NCBI GenBank assembly: GCA_017506865.1
Contig: JAFCMP010000014.1
Span: 1 to 64,000 of the forward strand
Source of the DNA: Tribonema minus
Taxonomy: Eukaryota > Sar > Xanthophyceae > Tribonematales > Tribonemataceae
DNA length: 64,000 bases
Direction of reading: 5' to 3'
Under the pieces are notes generated by a model. That model saw only the letters and a list, made by a program, of their open reading frames with translations. It had not been told where the DNA came from and searched no databases. Below, in pieces: positions 21,801 to 32,838 of the stretch (positions are counted from its first letter, which is position 1; every line of letters begins with the position of its first letter). The translations under genes and the position numbers were made by a program.

Positions 21801-24800
21801 TGCGCGCGCCGCGCGCGGTCGAGCTGGTCCTGGAAGCGCGCCATGGCCGCGCCGGCGCGCTCCAGGATCGCCTCGCAGCTGAGCTTCCCCTCAAAGCGCT
21901 CCATGACCTAGGGGGATGGGGGGGGGAACGGGGGGGGGGGGAGGGGGGGGGCAGATTAGTCGCGCACTGCAATATGAAGTTGAAGTATTGGTTAGAGCTG
22001 AGCTCAAGGGGACGGGGCAGGGGGGCGGGGAGGGAACTGCAGTGTACGCACACACAGGCATGGTGTGACACCCCCCCATGCGCGAAGCATGCGGCCGGCG
22101 GCAGCGGGACACACGGCGCCGCAGCAGCCACTTGATCCCGCAGACGAGAGGGGGAGGGGGGCGGCTACGCAACACGCATCACCGTGATCACGCGCCCCAC
22201 TCGGACCGTACACACAGCTGCGCCCCGCGGCTACAGCAACATGGGGAGAAGAACGAAGGTGATGGGGCGCGGCAGGCACCGCGGCGCGCGCGCAGCTGCA
22301 TGCGCTGTTGCGGCGGCCGCGCGCGTTCCGGCGACGCGCAGCCTCGCGCTCCGTCGCGCACCCGCACCGCACTGCCGCGTGCACGAGAGGATCCCTGCGG
22401 TCGAAAAGCGAGCATCCTTGGGCAGACATGTGCACATGCGGGCATGTGTGGGCGGGGGGGGGGGGCAGGGGGGGGGAGGGCGCACCTGGACCTGATCCGG
22501 GCTGCAGAGCAGCAGCGCCATGAACGGGTACGTGCACGCGCCGAGCTGGTTGGAGACGCTGTACGCGTCCGCGTGCCACACGCTGCCGCCCCACGCCAGG
22601 AAGTTCTGGGCCATGAACTCCGCCATGGTCTGCGGCGCGCGCGCGCGCGAGCGGGCAGCGGGGAGGGGGGAGGGAACTCTCGGATGCATGTGCGTAGCAC
22701 AAACCTTCGAAGCATATACATAGGTAGATAGATACGGCCATGACTGGACGCGACAACCCTAACCCTTACCCTAACCCTAACCCTAATACTAACCCTAACC
22801 CCAACCCTACCCCGGATGGTGCATCCTACACAGAGGGATATGATCAGCCCACGCAGAAGTATGGGAAGTCTGCAGTGAAGCATGTCCATGATGATCACAT
22901 ACGCGCACGTATACATCCACAAACAATAAGATATGAACCAATGCATACTTGTCGCACATCCCTCAACAAAGTACATGGCAGCGGCCAATGCGGCAGGTGC
23001 TGCACCAACACCTGCGGCAGCAGCAACACCACTGGCAGCAGCAGCAACGGCAGGCGGCGCAGCTGCAGCACCAGCGCACGCAGCAGCGGCAGCCGTCAAT
23101 GCAGGCGCTGCGCGTTCCACACCAGCAATGCTACAAGGCGCAGCAGCAGCAGAGGTGGCGCGCCTGCCCCTCATGCGGACGATCGCCACAGCTGCCACAT
23201 CTCTACGTGCAGCAACAGGTGACAAGCTGGAACATATACTGCCACCAGCGCTAACGCCACTGCAGCAGCAACCACCTACGCAGCAGCCGCCGCTGCGGCC
23301 GACAGCAGGTGGTGGCACTGGTGCGGATGCTGCTTGCGTACTTGACGCCAGTGCTCTGCAGTTGCAGTGTAGCCTGAAGCGCCCCAATTAGAGTGCGCTA
23401 AGCGCTTGCAGATGCCGTCGCTACCGAGCTTGCAGATAAGGTGGAGGCGGACCTGCAACAGCTGCCGCAGGGCACGCAACGCACGCAAGCACTTGCTCGA
23501 TTCCGGTCGCAGCGCCACATGCACTCGATCGGCATGGCATTCCTCAACGAGCCCATGTACTCCACAACGGCTTCGTTCGATGGCCTATCCTGGCAGCTGG
23601 CCGTCAAACGCGCCATCGGAGTAGAGGAGCAGACGGCAGGCTGCAAGCTGTGCGGGAAGTCGCCGGGCGGCACCCTGCATGCACGGCTGTGTCAAGCGCC
23701 ACGCGTCAAGGCGCACGACACCATCGTCCACAATAGCGTCAAGAGGGCCACGCAGCGCATCCTGCGGCAATACCTCAAAACGGGACTGGTGGACGAGGAC
23801 TACACGCCGTTTCTGGTCCGCCGGGCCGCCGGGGAGTCGCAGGATGGACATCGTGCTGCCTGCCGACGCCTTCCCGGTGACCGGCTACGACGACCCGACA
23901 CGCCACCTACCGCTCATGGTGGACGTTACCTGCTTCGAGGCACAGGTGGCGTCGCGGGCGGCGAAGACTGCAGCAGACCCCGAGCGATGCTGCCGCGACC
24001 AAGAGGCCGCCAAGACTACCCACTTTTCTGGTCATTATGATCAGAATTGCTACAAACTTGCCACTTTGGCAATAGGGTCATTTGGCAGCATCGGGGAGCA
24101 GGGGCGGAAGCTGCTGGAGGCTGTGGCGACGGAGTATGCCAGCAGGATGTCAGTGCCCGGAGGAGCGCGCCCTGAAGCTCTCAAGGGCATCGCCCTGGCG
24201 CGCTTACGCTCGGCACTGTCGGCAGCGCTCCACATGGCGTACTCTGGCCGTGTCATGACACACATGGCAGAATCCAGGGGGGGGGGGCACATGGAGGAGG
24301 ACGTAGGGGAGGACCCCGAGATGCCATTTGGCGGCGGCGGCGTTTGAGTGATTGTCGTTGCGACACTTTCAGACTGTCATACGACATGTAGATTCCTTAC
24401 AGCTAGATGCCAATCATCTGGGCTTTTTCGCGCCCTGAGCGAGAATTAATAAAAAGTACATGCTCCAACTATTGTACATGGTACGAAAAATGCATCAATG
24501 CTTCAGGGCGGCACTTGACAAATACTGCACCGCGCAGCATGTGCACCGCGTCGCTCACCTCGCTCGTCAGCGTCTTGCAGAAATCGGGCGTGTCCTCGTG
24601 CAGCGGCGAGTGCAGGTACACTAGCAGAAACTGCGGCGGAGACGGGACACAGGGCAGCAGCGGCAGCGGCGCGCTGCGGCGTGAGCGAATGGCGGCAGCG
24701 CTCAGCGAGGGCAGCGCTCCTCCTGGCGAGGCGTGGGAGCGTGACTGCTGCTTACGGCAGGGGAAGCGATGGGATTGGAGGACGCGCCAAGCGTTCTGCG

Positions 24801-26798
24801 CGATGAACAAGGCAAGGGCGTTGGAGGACCAAGCGGCGGGGGGGGGGGGGGGGAGGATTCTGCAACTTCAACAACAAGCAGAGTCGGGGCCGCGGCCGGC
24901 GCGTGGCTGCCAGCAGATCGCCGCACCCGCTATTCATAAGACGCTGATGGCTGCGATGGCGGCGTGCCGGCACGCAAGGCCCACAGTCCCGGCAGAGCCG
25001 TGCTGCCACAGGATGAGCTGGTGCAGATTGAGTGCGATGGAGCACGATGCCGCGTCACGAACAGACTTCAACCAGACTTGAACCAAGCTTGCTGCTCAGC
25101 ACACAGAGAACCGCGCGCACCTTCCGCTCCACCGCCGCCGCCGCGACCGCCTGCCGGTAGCTGTCCGGGAAGAACCGCGGCACGCGCGCCGCGCCGTCGC
25201 CGCCGCTGCCGCCCTCCCCGCCGCCGCCGCTGCCGCCGCCGCCGCCCCTGCCATACTGCGCCTCGAACGCCGCGATGAAGCGCCGCGCCGCCGCCTCGCC
25301 GTCCTTGGGCGCCTCCTCCGCGCCGAGGACGTAGCTGACGGGACGCAGCGCGATGGACAGCGCCTTCGCCGCGGCCCACAGCGGGAAGCCGACGATGGTC
25401 GACAGCGCGCCGGGCGCGCGCTGCGCGGAGGTGCGCTCGTACGCGCGCGCCGCGGCGCCGCCGCCGCCGCCTGCGGCCGCCGCCGCGCCCAGCAGCGGCG
25501 CCGCGTCGTCCGCTGCTGTCGCCGCGGCGCCGCGCGTCGGGGGAGGGGGGCAGGGGGGGGGGGGGGGGTGAGATTTGGCGATCGCTCACGAGCGGTCATG
25601 GTGAAAGCGGACAAGTTTGCCATCGGTACACTAGGCGGCGCTGGAGTTGAGTGGATGTGCACGCGTCCACCGCTTTCCTGAATGTGCCACAGGTACATGA
25701 CTGCGTGCGACCTCCCTGTGGTGCATCCCGGCAGCGGGCGCGCTTCCGCGCCGTGGCGAACAGCTACGAAGCTGCGCCTCCCCCTCCCCCCCCCCCCCCC
25801 CCCCCCCCAGCCCTTCCCCATGCTGCCGAGCAATCACCGCAGTATGTAGCGTGGGGCTCGCGAGCTGCGCTGCTGCACCGCGCAACGCACAAGAATCTCA
25901 CGTCCCGCAGGGCGCCAGAGCTGTGCTGAGCAGCGTTGCGCATGGTCGCAGTGCTGCATGAACGTCTGGCCGCGCCTCACCTGCATCATCATGCGCGCCG
26001 CCGCCGCTGCCACCCGCCGCGCCCCCTCCGGCAAGGTAGCTGGCCGGCGGCCCCGTGTCCCCCATCATGAAGGCGTTCTGCGGCAGACGCGCGCAGGTAA
26101 GGGGGGGGGGGGGACGTCGTGGGCTGGCTGATGACGGATTGGGACTTGCAGCGACTGGGCCAGCAGCACTGTTGACCGTGTGCGTTGTCGGCGTTTTGTG
26201 CGGTGAGAAGAGTCGGGTGATCAGTGCTACGTAGCGGTGTTTGTCGCACGTGGGATCCGCGCCGCGTCGGTTGGTGTGAAAGGTAGCAACGAGCGTGAAC
26301 TTGGTGGAGTAAAAACAAATTCAGATGTTTATTAGCAACATTCAATAAGGGAGTAACTGATGCAGAGCAGTATGTGTAGGGGCGTGCCGAAATTGTTTGC
26401 ATAGCGGCGCTGAACCCATGAGCACGTTGCATGCGGCAGCACACTGCTGCAAATGCACACTCACTACTCAACACTGGCCCACAACACACACGAGCTTGTC
26501 TGTCAGTGACCCACCAGTGGGCCGCACTCACCACCGCTCGATCTAATGCCCACCCATGCCATTCTAGCATATGCTCCGCCTGCGCGTCATCGCTGGAGTG
26601 TGTGATCTCCTTGAACTGCTCCCGCCGCTGCACAGCAAGGCGGACGAGGAGGACGTGTCACAACACAAAATACACGTGTGCTGACAAAAGGGACACACCA
26701 GACCGAGTCGCCTATTTGATGTCAAATTGAACAATGTCACGTTACAAAAGAGCCTGAGCACTCACAGCGCTCCTCTCTTGCTCCGATGGGGAATTCAT
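18900..26798 (-). CDS. FAF2: FAF2/UBXD8-like UBA-UAS-UBX p97 adaptor
   Basis: Ubiquitin-binding, membrane-anchored recruiter of p97/Cdc48 in ER-associated degradation and lipid-droplet control (family knowledge). Exons (minus): 26798-26766, 26627-26532, 26077-25981, 25515-25121, 24630-24559, 22629-22486, 21907-21761, 20380-20276, 19610-19459, 19113-18900. All join in phase, giving 484 aa (human FAF2 is 445). The UBA domain at about 12-47 ends WALDRAV-NAFM. A hydrophobic hairpin at 116-139 (VGFPLWAAAKALSIALRPVS) matches the ER/lipid-droplet anchor. UAS spans about 150-330 (FLLVYLHSPLHEDTPDFC; TYPFMALLL). A coiled coil at about 300-390 precedes a UBX domain to the end. The UBX p97-binding loop reads YPK where FPR is usual. 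Exon 4 has tandem acceptors three bases apart (25515 or 25512). The start is the ATG at 26798, giving MNSPSEQERSA before the UBA. Confidence 0.95.
20820..21810 (-). repeat. Repeated right edge of FAF2 exon 7
   Basis: The coding end of exon 7 plus donor (complement of CTCACCTGCTCCTCGCGCAG and the following CCGCCGCGCCTGG, true copy 21755-21800) recurs at about 21608-21655 and 21487-21535. More decayed copies lie near 21343-21410 and 21062-21108, at 120-150-bp spacing within intron 7. The copy at 21487-21535 keeps an AG just upstream of GCGGAGCGCGACC and a good GTGAGC donor. It could be spliced as an extra in-phase 39-nt exon (AERDQARRLREEQ) lengthening the coiled coil. Confidence 0.72.
22754..22814. 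repeat. Telomere-like CCCTAA block beside LINE
   Basis: About ten CCCTAA or near-CCCTAA units in FAF2 intron 5, immediately left of the sequence that leads into the broken LINE. Confidence 0.92.
22820..24466 (+). mobile_element. 5'-truncated, frameshifted non-LTR retrotransposon (LINE)
   Basis: Lies antisense inside FAF2 intron 5 (22630-24558) and fills most of it. From about 23400 to 24346 it encodes the C-terminal part of a reverse-transcriptase polyprotein. A cysteine cluster C-x2-C-x8-H-x3-C (CKLCGKSPGGTLHARLC) is followed by an HDxIV segment. After a change of frame near 23840 come DIVLPADAF and LMVDVTCFE, then a stop at 24347. This order (CCHC, then a possible restriction-like nuclease) recalls REL-endonuclease LINEs; that assignment is an inference. 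The 3' end GAGAATTAATAAAAAGTACA matches a second copy at 40696-40962, which supports a shared 3' terminus. The Ala/Gln-rich part 22940-23391 may belong to the element or to older flanking sequence. Confidence 0.72.
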
Positions 26799-27026
26799 CT
26801 GCTGTTGAAGTGTGTAATTCAGATCCGCGCCTCCTCCTGGCCCTTGCTAAGTGTAGCAGCTTCGTAGCATCACCACAAAACCCAACGCACGGCGAATGAA
26901 TTTGTAGTGAACTCTCTGATAGGCTTGAGCTCACGAGGGTGTTCGTACTCACTAACCAACTTCAAACAACTGGTGAAGTTTGAGTTGAGTCTCTCAATCT
27001 GGTTCGCCAAAGGCATACACGACAGC
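26799..27026. promoter_or_regulatory. 228-bp divergent promoter FAF2 / TCF25
   Basis: The two start codons (26798 minus, 27027 plus) are 228 bp apart, with no other coding sequence between them. The interval is less GC-rich than its flanks. I see no firm TATA box; the assignment rests on head-to-head geometry. Confidence 0.6.
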
Positions 27027-28485
27027 ATGTCGGCAAGGCAGCAGGCGCGTTTGCGCCAGGCCAGGGGCCTGGAGCTCATGGAGCCTGTCCCCTCTCCGGA
27101 GCGCTCGGAAGCTGAGGAAAGCGAGGAGGAAGATGAGCAGGCAATGCAGCGTGCAAGCAAGCCAGCCACGTTCGCTGCGCTCGTGGACAGCAGCAGCGAC
27201 GGTGACAGCGATGAGAGTGAGGAGAACACCGATGGCAGCGGCAGCGACGGGGGGGATGAACTGGCTGCGAGAACCAAGCGCCTGCCCTCAGGTACACATG
27301 TTGTACCGCGACTACTCCATGTGGATGAGTTAGGTTCACTTCAGAAATTTCAACTGCTGCTTGCCTTCACCAAGCATGTTATGACAGAATCTCTGCTCTG
27401 CATCATCCCCTGCCGTGGACCACTGCTATCTGAGTCAAGTGGTGATCACCAGCTTCACACTAAGTTCAAGGTTGAACGGTACAGTACTGCTAGTCAGGTT
27501 AGACCCTGGGGTCTGTTGTTGAAGTTTTGATGAACACACCCTTGCTGCGCTCCATGTGGGGCGCTTGATGTTGAAGTTGCAGGCCACACCACCGTGCACC
27601 ACATCTGCCGCTGCCAAATCCCCCACAACACCCAGCCCCACCTCCTTCATCATCATGACCTGTGCGCCACCGCTGTCATCACCCCTGCTCACGCCCCCCC
27701 CTCCTCAGACCCCCGCGGCTTGGAGGCGGCCGCCGTGCCCAAGCCGTCCCTCTCCTTCTGCTCCTCGCACGGCGGCGCCGCTGCAGACGACGACGACGAC
27801 GACGCCCTCCTGGACGGCCTCATCTCGCAGCTCTCGGGCGCAGCAATCAACGGCGGCGCGGCAGCAGCAGCAGCGGGCGGTGGCGGCGGCGACGCGTCCG
27901 CCCTCGACGCGCTCCTTGCGTGCGACCCGCGCGCGCTGAGCGTTGATGCGGAGATGCGGCGCAAGTTCGGCGCCGGCGCGGCCGCGGCCGCCGCGGACGC
28001 GGACGCCGCCGCGGCGGCGGCGGCGGAGCAGCGCGGCGGCGCCGGCGGCGGGGCGCGGCGGCGGCGCGGGCGCGCGGCGGCCCCGGCGCGCGGCGGCGCC
28101 GCGGCGGCGCTGGGCAACCGGCGGCTGCTGCTGGGGCCGCCGAAGGAGGACTGGTCGCGGCCGCCGAGCCTGGTGGGCGGGGGGCTGGGCATGGAGCGCG
28201 CGGCGCCGCCGGCGTGGCTGCCGCGGCGGCAGCGCGCGGCGCACGGCGGCGGCGCGCAGTGGTTCGCGTACCGCTGGAGCGAGGAGTACGCGCGCGCGCA
28301 GCAGCGCTTCGAGGCGGCGCAGGCGACGGCGGACCCCAACAACGTCGCGCTGCTGCTGTGGCAGGCGCCGCACCACGCGGACGCGCTGCTGCAGCTCGGC
28401 ATGGTGTACGCGCACACGGGGCAGATGGACCACGCGAGCGAGTTCGTGCGCAGGTGAGGGCCGCAACCACTGCTAGTGGCACTGC

Positions 28486-28537
<52 letters not shown>

Positions 28538-31500
28538 GCTGCGCGAGCGTGGGTGCGAGCTGCGCTGATCACCGCTGTGCCATCGGAGCAGCGGCATGGT
28601 GCAAGTGAGCTTCCGGGCAGCTGTGACACGTAGGGGCACATAAATTCAGCAGCAGCAGCGATCATGGTGCCGTCATCGCACCCTGCGGACGATCATCAGA
28701 CTTATGCAGCACTTCTGGGTCTTCTCAAGCCATTCACGCTTTCGCTAACTTGCGGGCATGGAGGCCAGGTGGCGCTGCCAGCGCGCTCAGGCGCCTGCCA
28801 CAGCGCCGCTCACCTGTCGTCGAATCATCTGGGTCGCAGTGCAACACGTGCTCATGAGGAGCATCAGTAACAACAAGCACGTGCTGTGACGAGCGACCAG
28901 CGCGCATCCGCGCGCACCATGGTGGCACGCTCCGCGTGAGCTCGAGCATCGCCACCACCATGCGTGTACATGTATAGTCATACCTATATGAATCATATGT
29001 ACTGAGTGCATGTATGTATGCAGATGACGCAACAGTCAGCGCTCAGCCCACGCGTTGCGCGCCTCGCCGCAGGTGCCTGTACGTCCTGGAGTGCGCGGTG
29101 CTGGAGCCGTGCAAGCTCGCGTCCGGACGCGTCAGGATGGACGTAACCCACCCGCCTAACGCGACCCTCTTCGGCGCGCTGTTCAGGTGCGCAGCGTTGC
29201 TCGGCAGGTTGGGGGGTGGAAATTTGGGGGTTAGGGGGGGGGTGCGTGCACGCGTAAGCACAGGCTGAGCTAGCTGCTGTGAAATCGGGTCGTTTGCGTG
29301 ACAGCGCTCCGCTTGCGCGTGTACGGACGGTCGCGAGTGCGCCGCGCGTCATCAGTGTGCACAACATATTGCACTCCGACTCCCTGCAGCCAATCTTCCT
29401 GCTTCATGACTGCCGTGAGTCTCTGACGCACCAACAGTGCACCGCTGCCTCGGCTACGATTTCTTCATGCTCAACAACGCTCGTCATGCGCATTCTCCCG
29501 CATGACCGTGTTGACGCGCGCAGCAGTGCTCCGCAATTGTCACCGCTCCACGCTCGCAGCGTAATTACGCATTGCATCGCTCCGCGAGCGTGCGCGGCAG
29601 CCCCCCCCCCCCTGCGCAGCACCGCATAGCTAGCGGGCATGCGCAGCAGCGCTCACCGCTCACCTTCAACTTGAACACCCCGTATGACATCGCTCCGCAG
29701 GCACGCGCAGCAGTGCTCCATGATGGGCTGCCGGCGCACGGCGATGGAGGTCTCGCACCTGCTGCTGTCGCTGGACCCCATTGGCGACCCGATGGGCGCG
29801 CTGCTGTGCGTGGACTGCCACGCGCTCGCGTGCAAGGTGCGCGCGCGCGCTGAGTATGTATATATATATATGTGGCGATTGATGTGCACATTGAGCGGCT
29901 CAGGACGATGGCGCGGCCGCTGCTCGAAACTTTCGTGTCCGCTGCATCGAGCGCCACTGCCGCCGCCGAAGTGTACACAGGCCAGCGCGCGCCCGTGCGC
30001 AACACGTTTACGGCGGCAGAGTCTCTCGCTCCGAGATACTGCACTCATATAATGCGCGCATGATTTAACGCGCAGCTCGTGCGCATGCGCGCCCGCGTGC
30101 AATGTTTGCGGCGGCAGCATCTCGCTTCGTGACCCTGCACTCATATGCTGCGTGCATGACCCAGCGTGCCGCTCGAGAGCATTCCCTCACCTGCAGCCCC
30201 AGGCTGTGGCTCGTCGATTCGCCACGACGCTGCCGACTTGGAGGACGGCGCTTGAGTGAAGTTGGAGTACATGACAAAGTGACCTGCGTCGTCATCAGTT
30301 TTATCGGCAAAGGGGCCTTCATTCAGTGTCAGCCACGCTGCACCGGATCACCAAAGAGCGCCACAGCAACGCCTGCCCAACGCTTCTGTACACACAACTG
30401 TGTCCCCTTGTTGGCCTTGAACCGCTGTATTCCCACCGCCCCCCCTTCTCCCCACCCCGCCCCCGCCCCCCCTTCCCCCGCCGCGCTGCTGCGCAGGAGG
30501 GGCGCTTCGTACTGTCCCTCGCCGCGAGCGGCCTGCCCATAGGCTTCAGCCCCGCGCTGCTGGAGATGGACTGGGCAGCACGCGGCGGCAGCGGCGGCGG
30601 CGGCGGCGGCGGCGCGCTAGACCCATCAGACGCCTCGCCTGACACCAGCACCGCAGGCGGCAGCGACGTCAGCGACGGCGCGCCGCTGGTGACGGTCGCG
30701 GACCTGCCGGGGCTCGCGCTGTCGGCGGCGCTGGCGCACCTGGACGCGGGCGACGCGGCGGCGGCGCGCGCGGCGGCGCGGCGCGCGCTGCGGCGCTTCC
30801 CGGCGGCGCTCGAGCCGCTGCTGGCGGCGGCGGGCGCGCCGCACGCGCGCACGCAGGCGCACCCCGTGGACTGGAAGTCCGTCTTCCGGTCGGCGCACTT
30901 TGGCGGCGCGGCGGCGCGGCTGGCGGCGGCGGGGGGCGGCGGCGGCGTCGCGCACCCGCTGGCGCACCTGTGCGCCATCTACGCGGCGCGCGCGGGCGAG
31001 CTGTGGCGGCGCGACGATACGCAGGAGCTGCTGTACGACGGCGCGGGGCTCGCGCTGCAGGGGGCGGGCGGCGGCGGCAGCGGCGGCGGTGGCGGCGGCG
31101 GCGGCGGTGGCGTGGGGCAGGGCGACGCGGGCGCGGACGACGCGTGCTGCGAGGAGGAGCGCGAGGTGAGCTCGTGGCATCAGTGCTCAGTTTTACACCA
31201 GGGTATGCGTTTTGATGGCAGTCAGAGTGACACTCTGCCGCCCCCGCCGCCGCGGTGGTGCGGGGTGCGCCGGCGTGGTCTCTCGGGCGCTCGCGCATCT
31301 GCCGACCGGCATACACGACAGACGTCGCGGCTTTCGCGGACGCGCTTGAAAGAAGGGCGTTGTTGCGCTGTGATGGTTGTTGGAGCAGTTCTGCCAGTTG
31401 CCGCGTGCAGGTGCGCTGCTTCTGGCGGTACACCGCATGCGAGTGCCGTGGTGTGACTGTGTCTTGTACGTTCGCGTGCCGTGCCGGCGTGGTGCCAGAG

Positions 31501-32118
31501 CGCTTGTGGGCGCAGTGCCCTCCGCCCCGGTACACGATCACGGCTCCCCCTGGCTGATGCGCGGACGTTTCTTGCAGCGCAGGCCCGCTGACGCCCCTGA
31601 CTCCAAGCGGTAGGTACATAGTGCGCCGCGCGCATGCCCGATCCACTCCCCCTTCCCCTGCCCGACCGGTACTTGCGACGACTCATCGCACCCCCCCCTC
31701 CCTCTCTTCATCCCCCGCACCCCCTACCTTGCGCTTTGCGAAGGTCCTGGCGCGCGCGTACCGCCTCAAGGACTCCCCGCTGCTCAAGTACCTGGCGCTC
31801 TCGCCCGCGGACTTCAGCGACGCGGCGGCGTACCAGCAGCTGCCGCACGACGTCAACATTCTCAACCCCGCGCTCGCCGCGCCGCAGATGCTGCCGCCGG
31901 GGCGGCGCCTGCGCGGCGCCGGCGCGGCGCTCGACGCGCAGCTGCGGCAGCACGGCGCGATGCGCGCGTTCGCGGCGGGGGGGGCGGGGGGGGGCGGGGG
32001 GGGTGGGGGGACGCTGGACCCCAGCGCGCCGCTCGCGGAGCTGCTGTGGCGCTCGCTGCTGCCGTGGAACACAATGGAGACGCCGCGGAACCCGCCGCCG
32101 CGGGGCGCGCCGTTGTAG
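27027..32118 (+). CDS. TCF25: TCF25/Rqc1-like ribosome quality control protein
   Basis: Homologue of TCF25/Rqc1, a subunit of the 60S ribosome-associated quality-control complex that works with Listerin/Ltn1 and p97/Cdc48 on stalled nascent chains (family knowledge). Exons: 27027-27291, 27709-28453, 29073-29186, 29701-29836, 30497-31165, 31744-32118; all phases agree, 767 aa (human 676). The N-terminus is acidic and Ser-rich, as in the family. Exon 2 carries DPRALSVDAEMRRKFGA and later the conserved WFAYRWSEEYARAQQRFEAA and DALLQLGMVYAHTGQMDHAS blocks. Exon 3 has LYVLECAVLEPCKLASG, exon 4 GCRRTAMEVSHLLLSLDP. Poly-Ala/Gly/Arg inserts account for the extra length. The start is the ATG at 27027 (MSARQQARLRQARG). 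The last exon uses an AAG acceptor and ends about 10 bp before a TTAGGG block. Confidence 0.93.
28482..28535. repeat. CTG/GCC trinucleotide microsatellite
   Basis: About 17 near-perfect CTG units in TCF25 intron 2, starting roughly 30 nt after the donor. Confidence 0.9.
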
Positions 32119-32124
32119 GGGTTG

Positions 32125-32139
32125 TAGGGTTAGGGTTAG
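32125..32139. repeat. TTAGGG units just after TCF25 stop
   Basis: TAGGGTTAGGGTTAG followed at once by a CTG run. The same TTAGGG-to-CTG junction appears in kinesin intron 4, and TTAGGG followed by GCTG near 49586. Confidence 0.8.
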
Positions 32140-32838
32140 CTGCTGCTGCTGCTGGTATATTGGGGGTACGGGGCGGAGGGGTTGGGGCTCAGGCACATGT
32201 GCGTGTGCCGAAGGCGGCGGCTTGGTGTATGTACGCAGTAGGCTCATGCATATCGCTTGACTGATTATTTGTACGCGGTATCTGAATGTATATTATTCTC
32301 GCACAAACAACTTATTTTTTTTCGATTGTTCGCCATGGTCAAGTGGTGCTGCATTGGTGCCGGGCATGAGATGGAGTGAATGTCAACATTCACGCAATGA
32401 TATGATGGCCCCGTATGCGAATAAACGTCTCGCTGACATTGCCATTGGAAGGCCAGCAGGTCACCTGAAGCTCCCTCCGAGTGTAATGGGGTGAAACTGC
32501 CGATCACAGGGTTTATCCCGTACTGCCGTCAAGAATAACACCCAATATCTACATGCCAGTGGTTGCCAACATAGAATTGCCCTCGTGTTGCATCAGAGTA
32601 CATGCAATTAACTGTATCCATGCCGTGCCCCCCGAAAACGAGGTATTTATACATGAGAGCAAGGCATTACACGTTACCACGCCGTTGCAAGGCGCAAGTG
32701 GCAGCAGCGCCAGGCAGCATTCTTCGCTCCCTACATGTTCATGCATGGGCTTTTTGGCGACCTAAGCGAGAGCTCATGAAGTACACGCATGTCGTTCATT
32801 CCGCTACGCCGGTGGACCGCGCGCAGCCGCCTGCGGCA
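32140..32838. other. 3' flank with a short LINE tail
   Basis: No gene seen. More AT-rich than its surroundings. Contains a 48-bp match to the LINE 3' terminus at 32743-32790 (separate entry). Confidence 0.45.
32743..32790 (+). mobile_element. LINE 3'-tail fragment
   Basis: GGGCTTTTTGGCGACCTAAG followed by CGAGAGCTCATGAAGTACAC parallels the end of the LINE at 24417-24462 (GGGCTTTTTCGCGCCCTGAG, then CGAGAATTAATAAAAAGTAC). Only the tail is recognisable. It is a diverged, strongly 5'-truncated copy or a related SINE using the same tail. Confidence 0.55.

Noticed and set aside
22754-22814. Chromosome end or telomere
   Set aside because: Short, degenerate, flanked on both sides by FAF2 exons, so interstitial.
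22949-23391. Ala/Gln-rich 140-residue protein left of the LINE
   Set aside because: Low complexity, no recognisable domain, ends just before the LINE coding part; more likely part of the element or its old flank.
23441-24040. A 199-codon plus-strand frame as a host gene
   Set aside because: It shows LINE-like reverse-transcriptase C-terminal features, shifts frame near 23840 into the next segment, and its 3' end is shared with another genomic copy.
31578-31609. Micro-exon in TCF25 between exons 5 and 6
   Set aside because: It has an acceptor and GTAGGT donor, but its phase does not fit, whereas joining 31165 directly to 31744 keeps the frame and matches the family.
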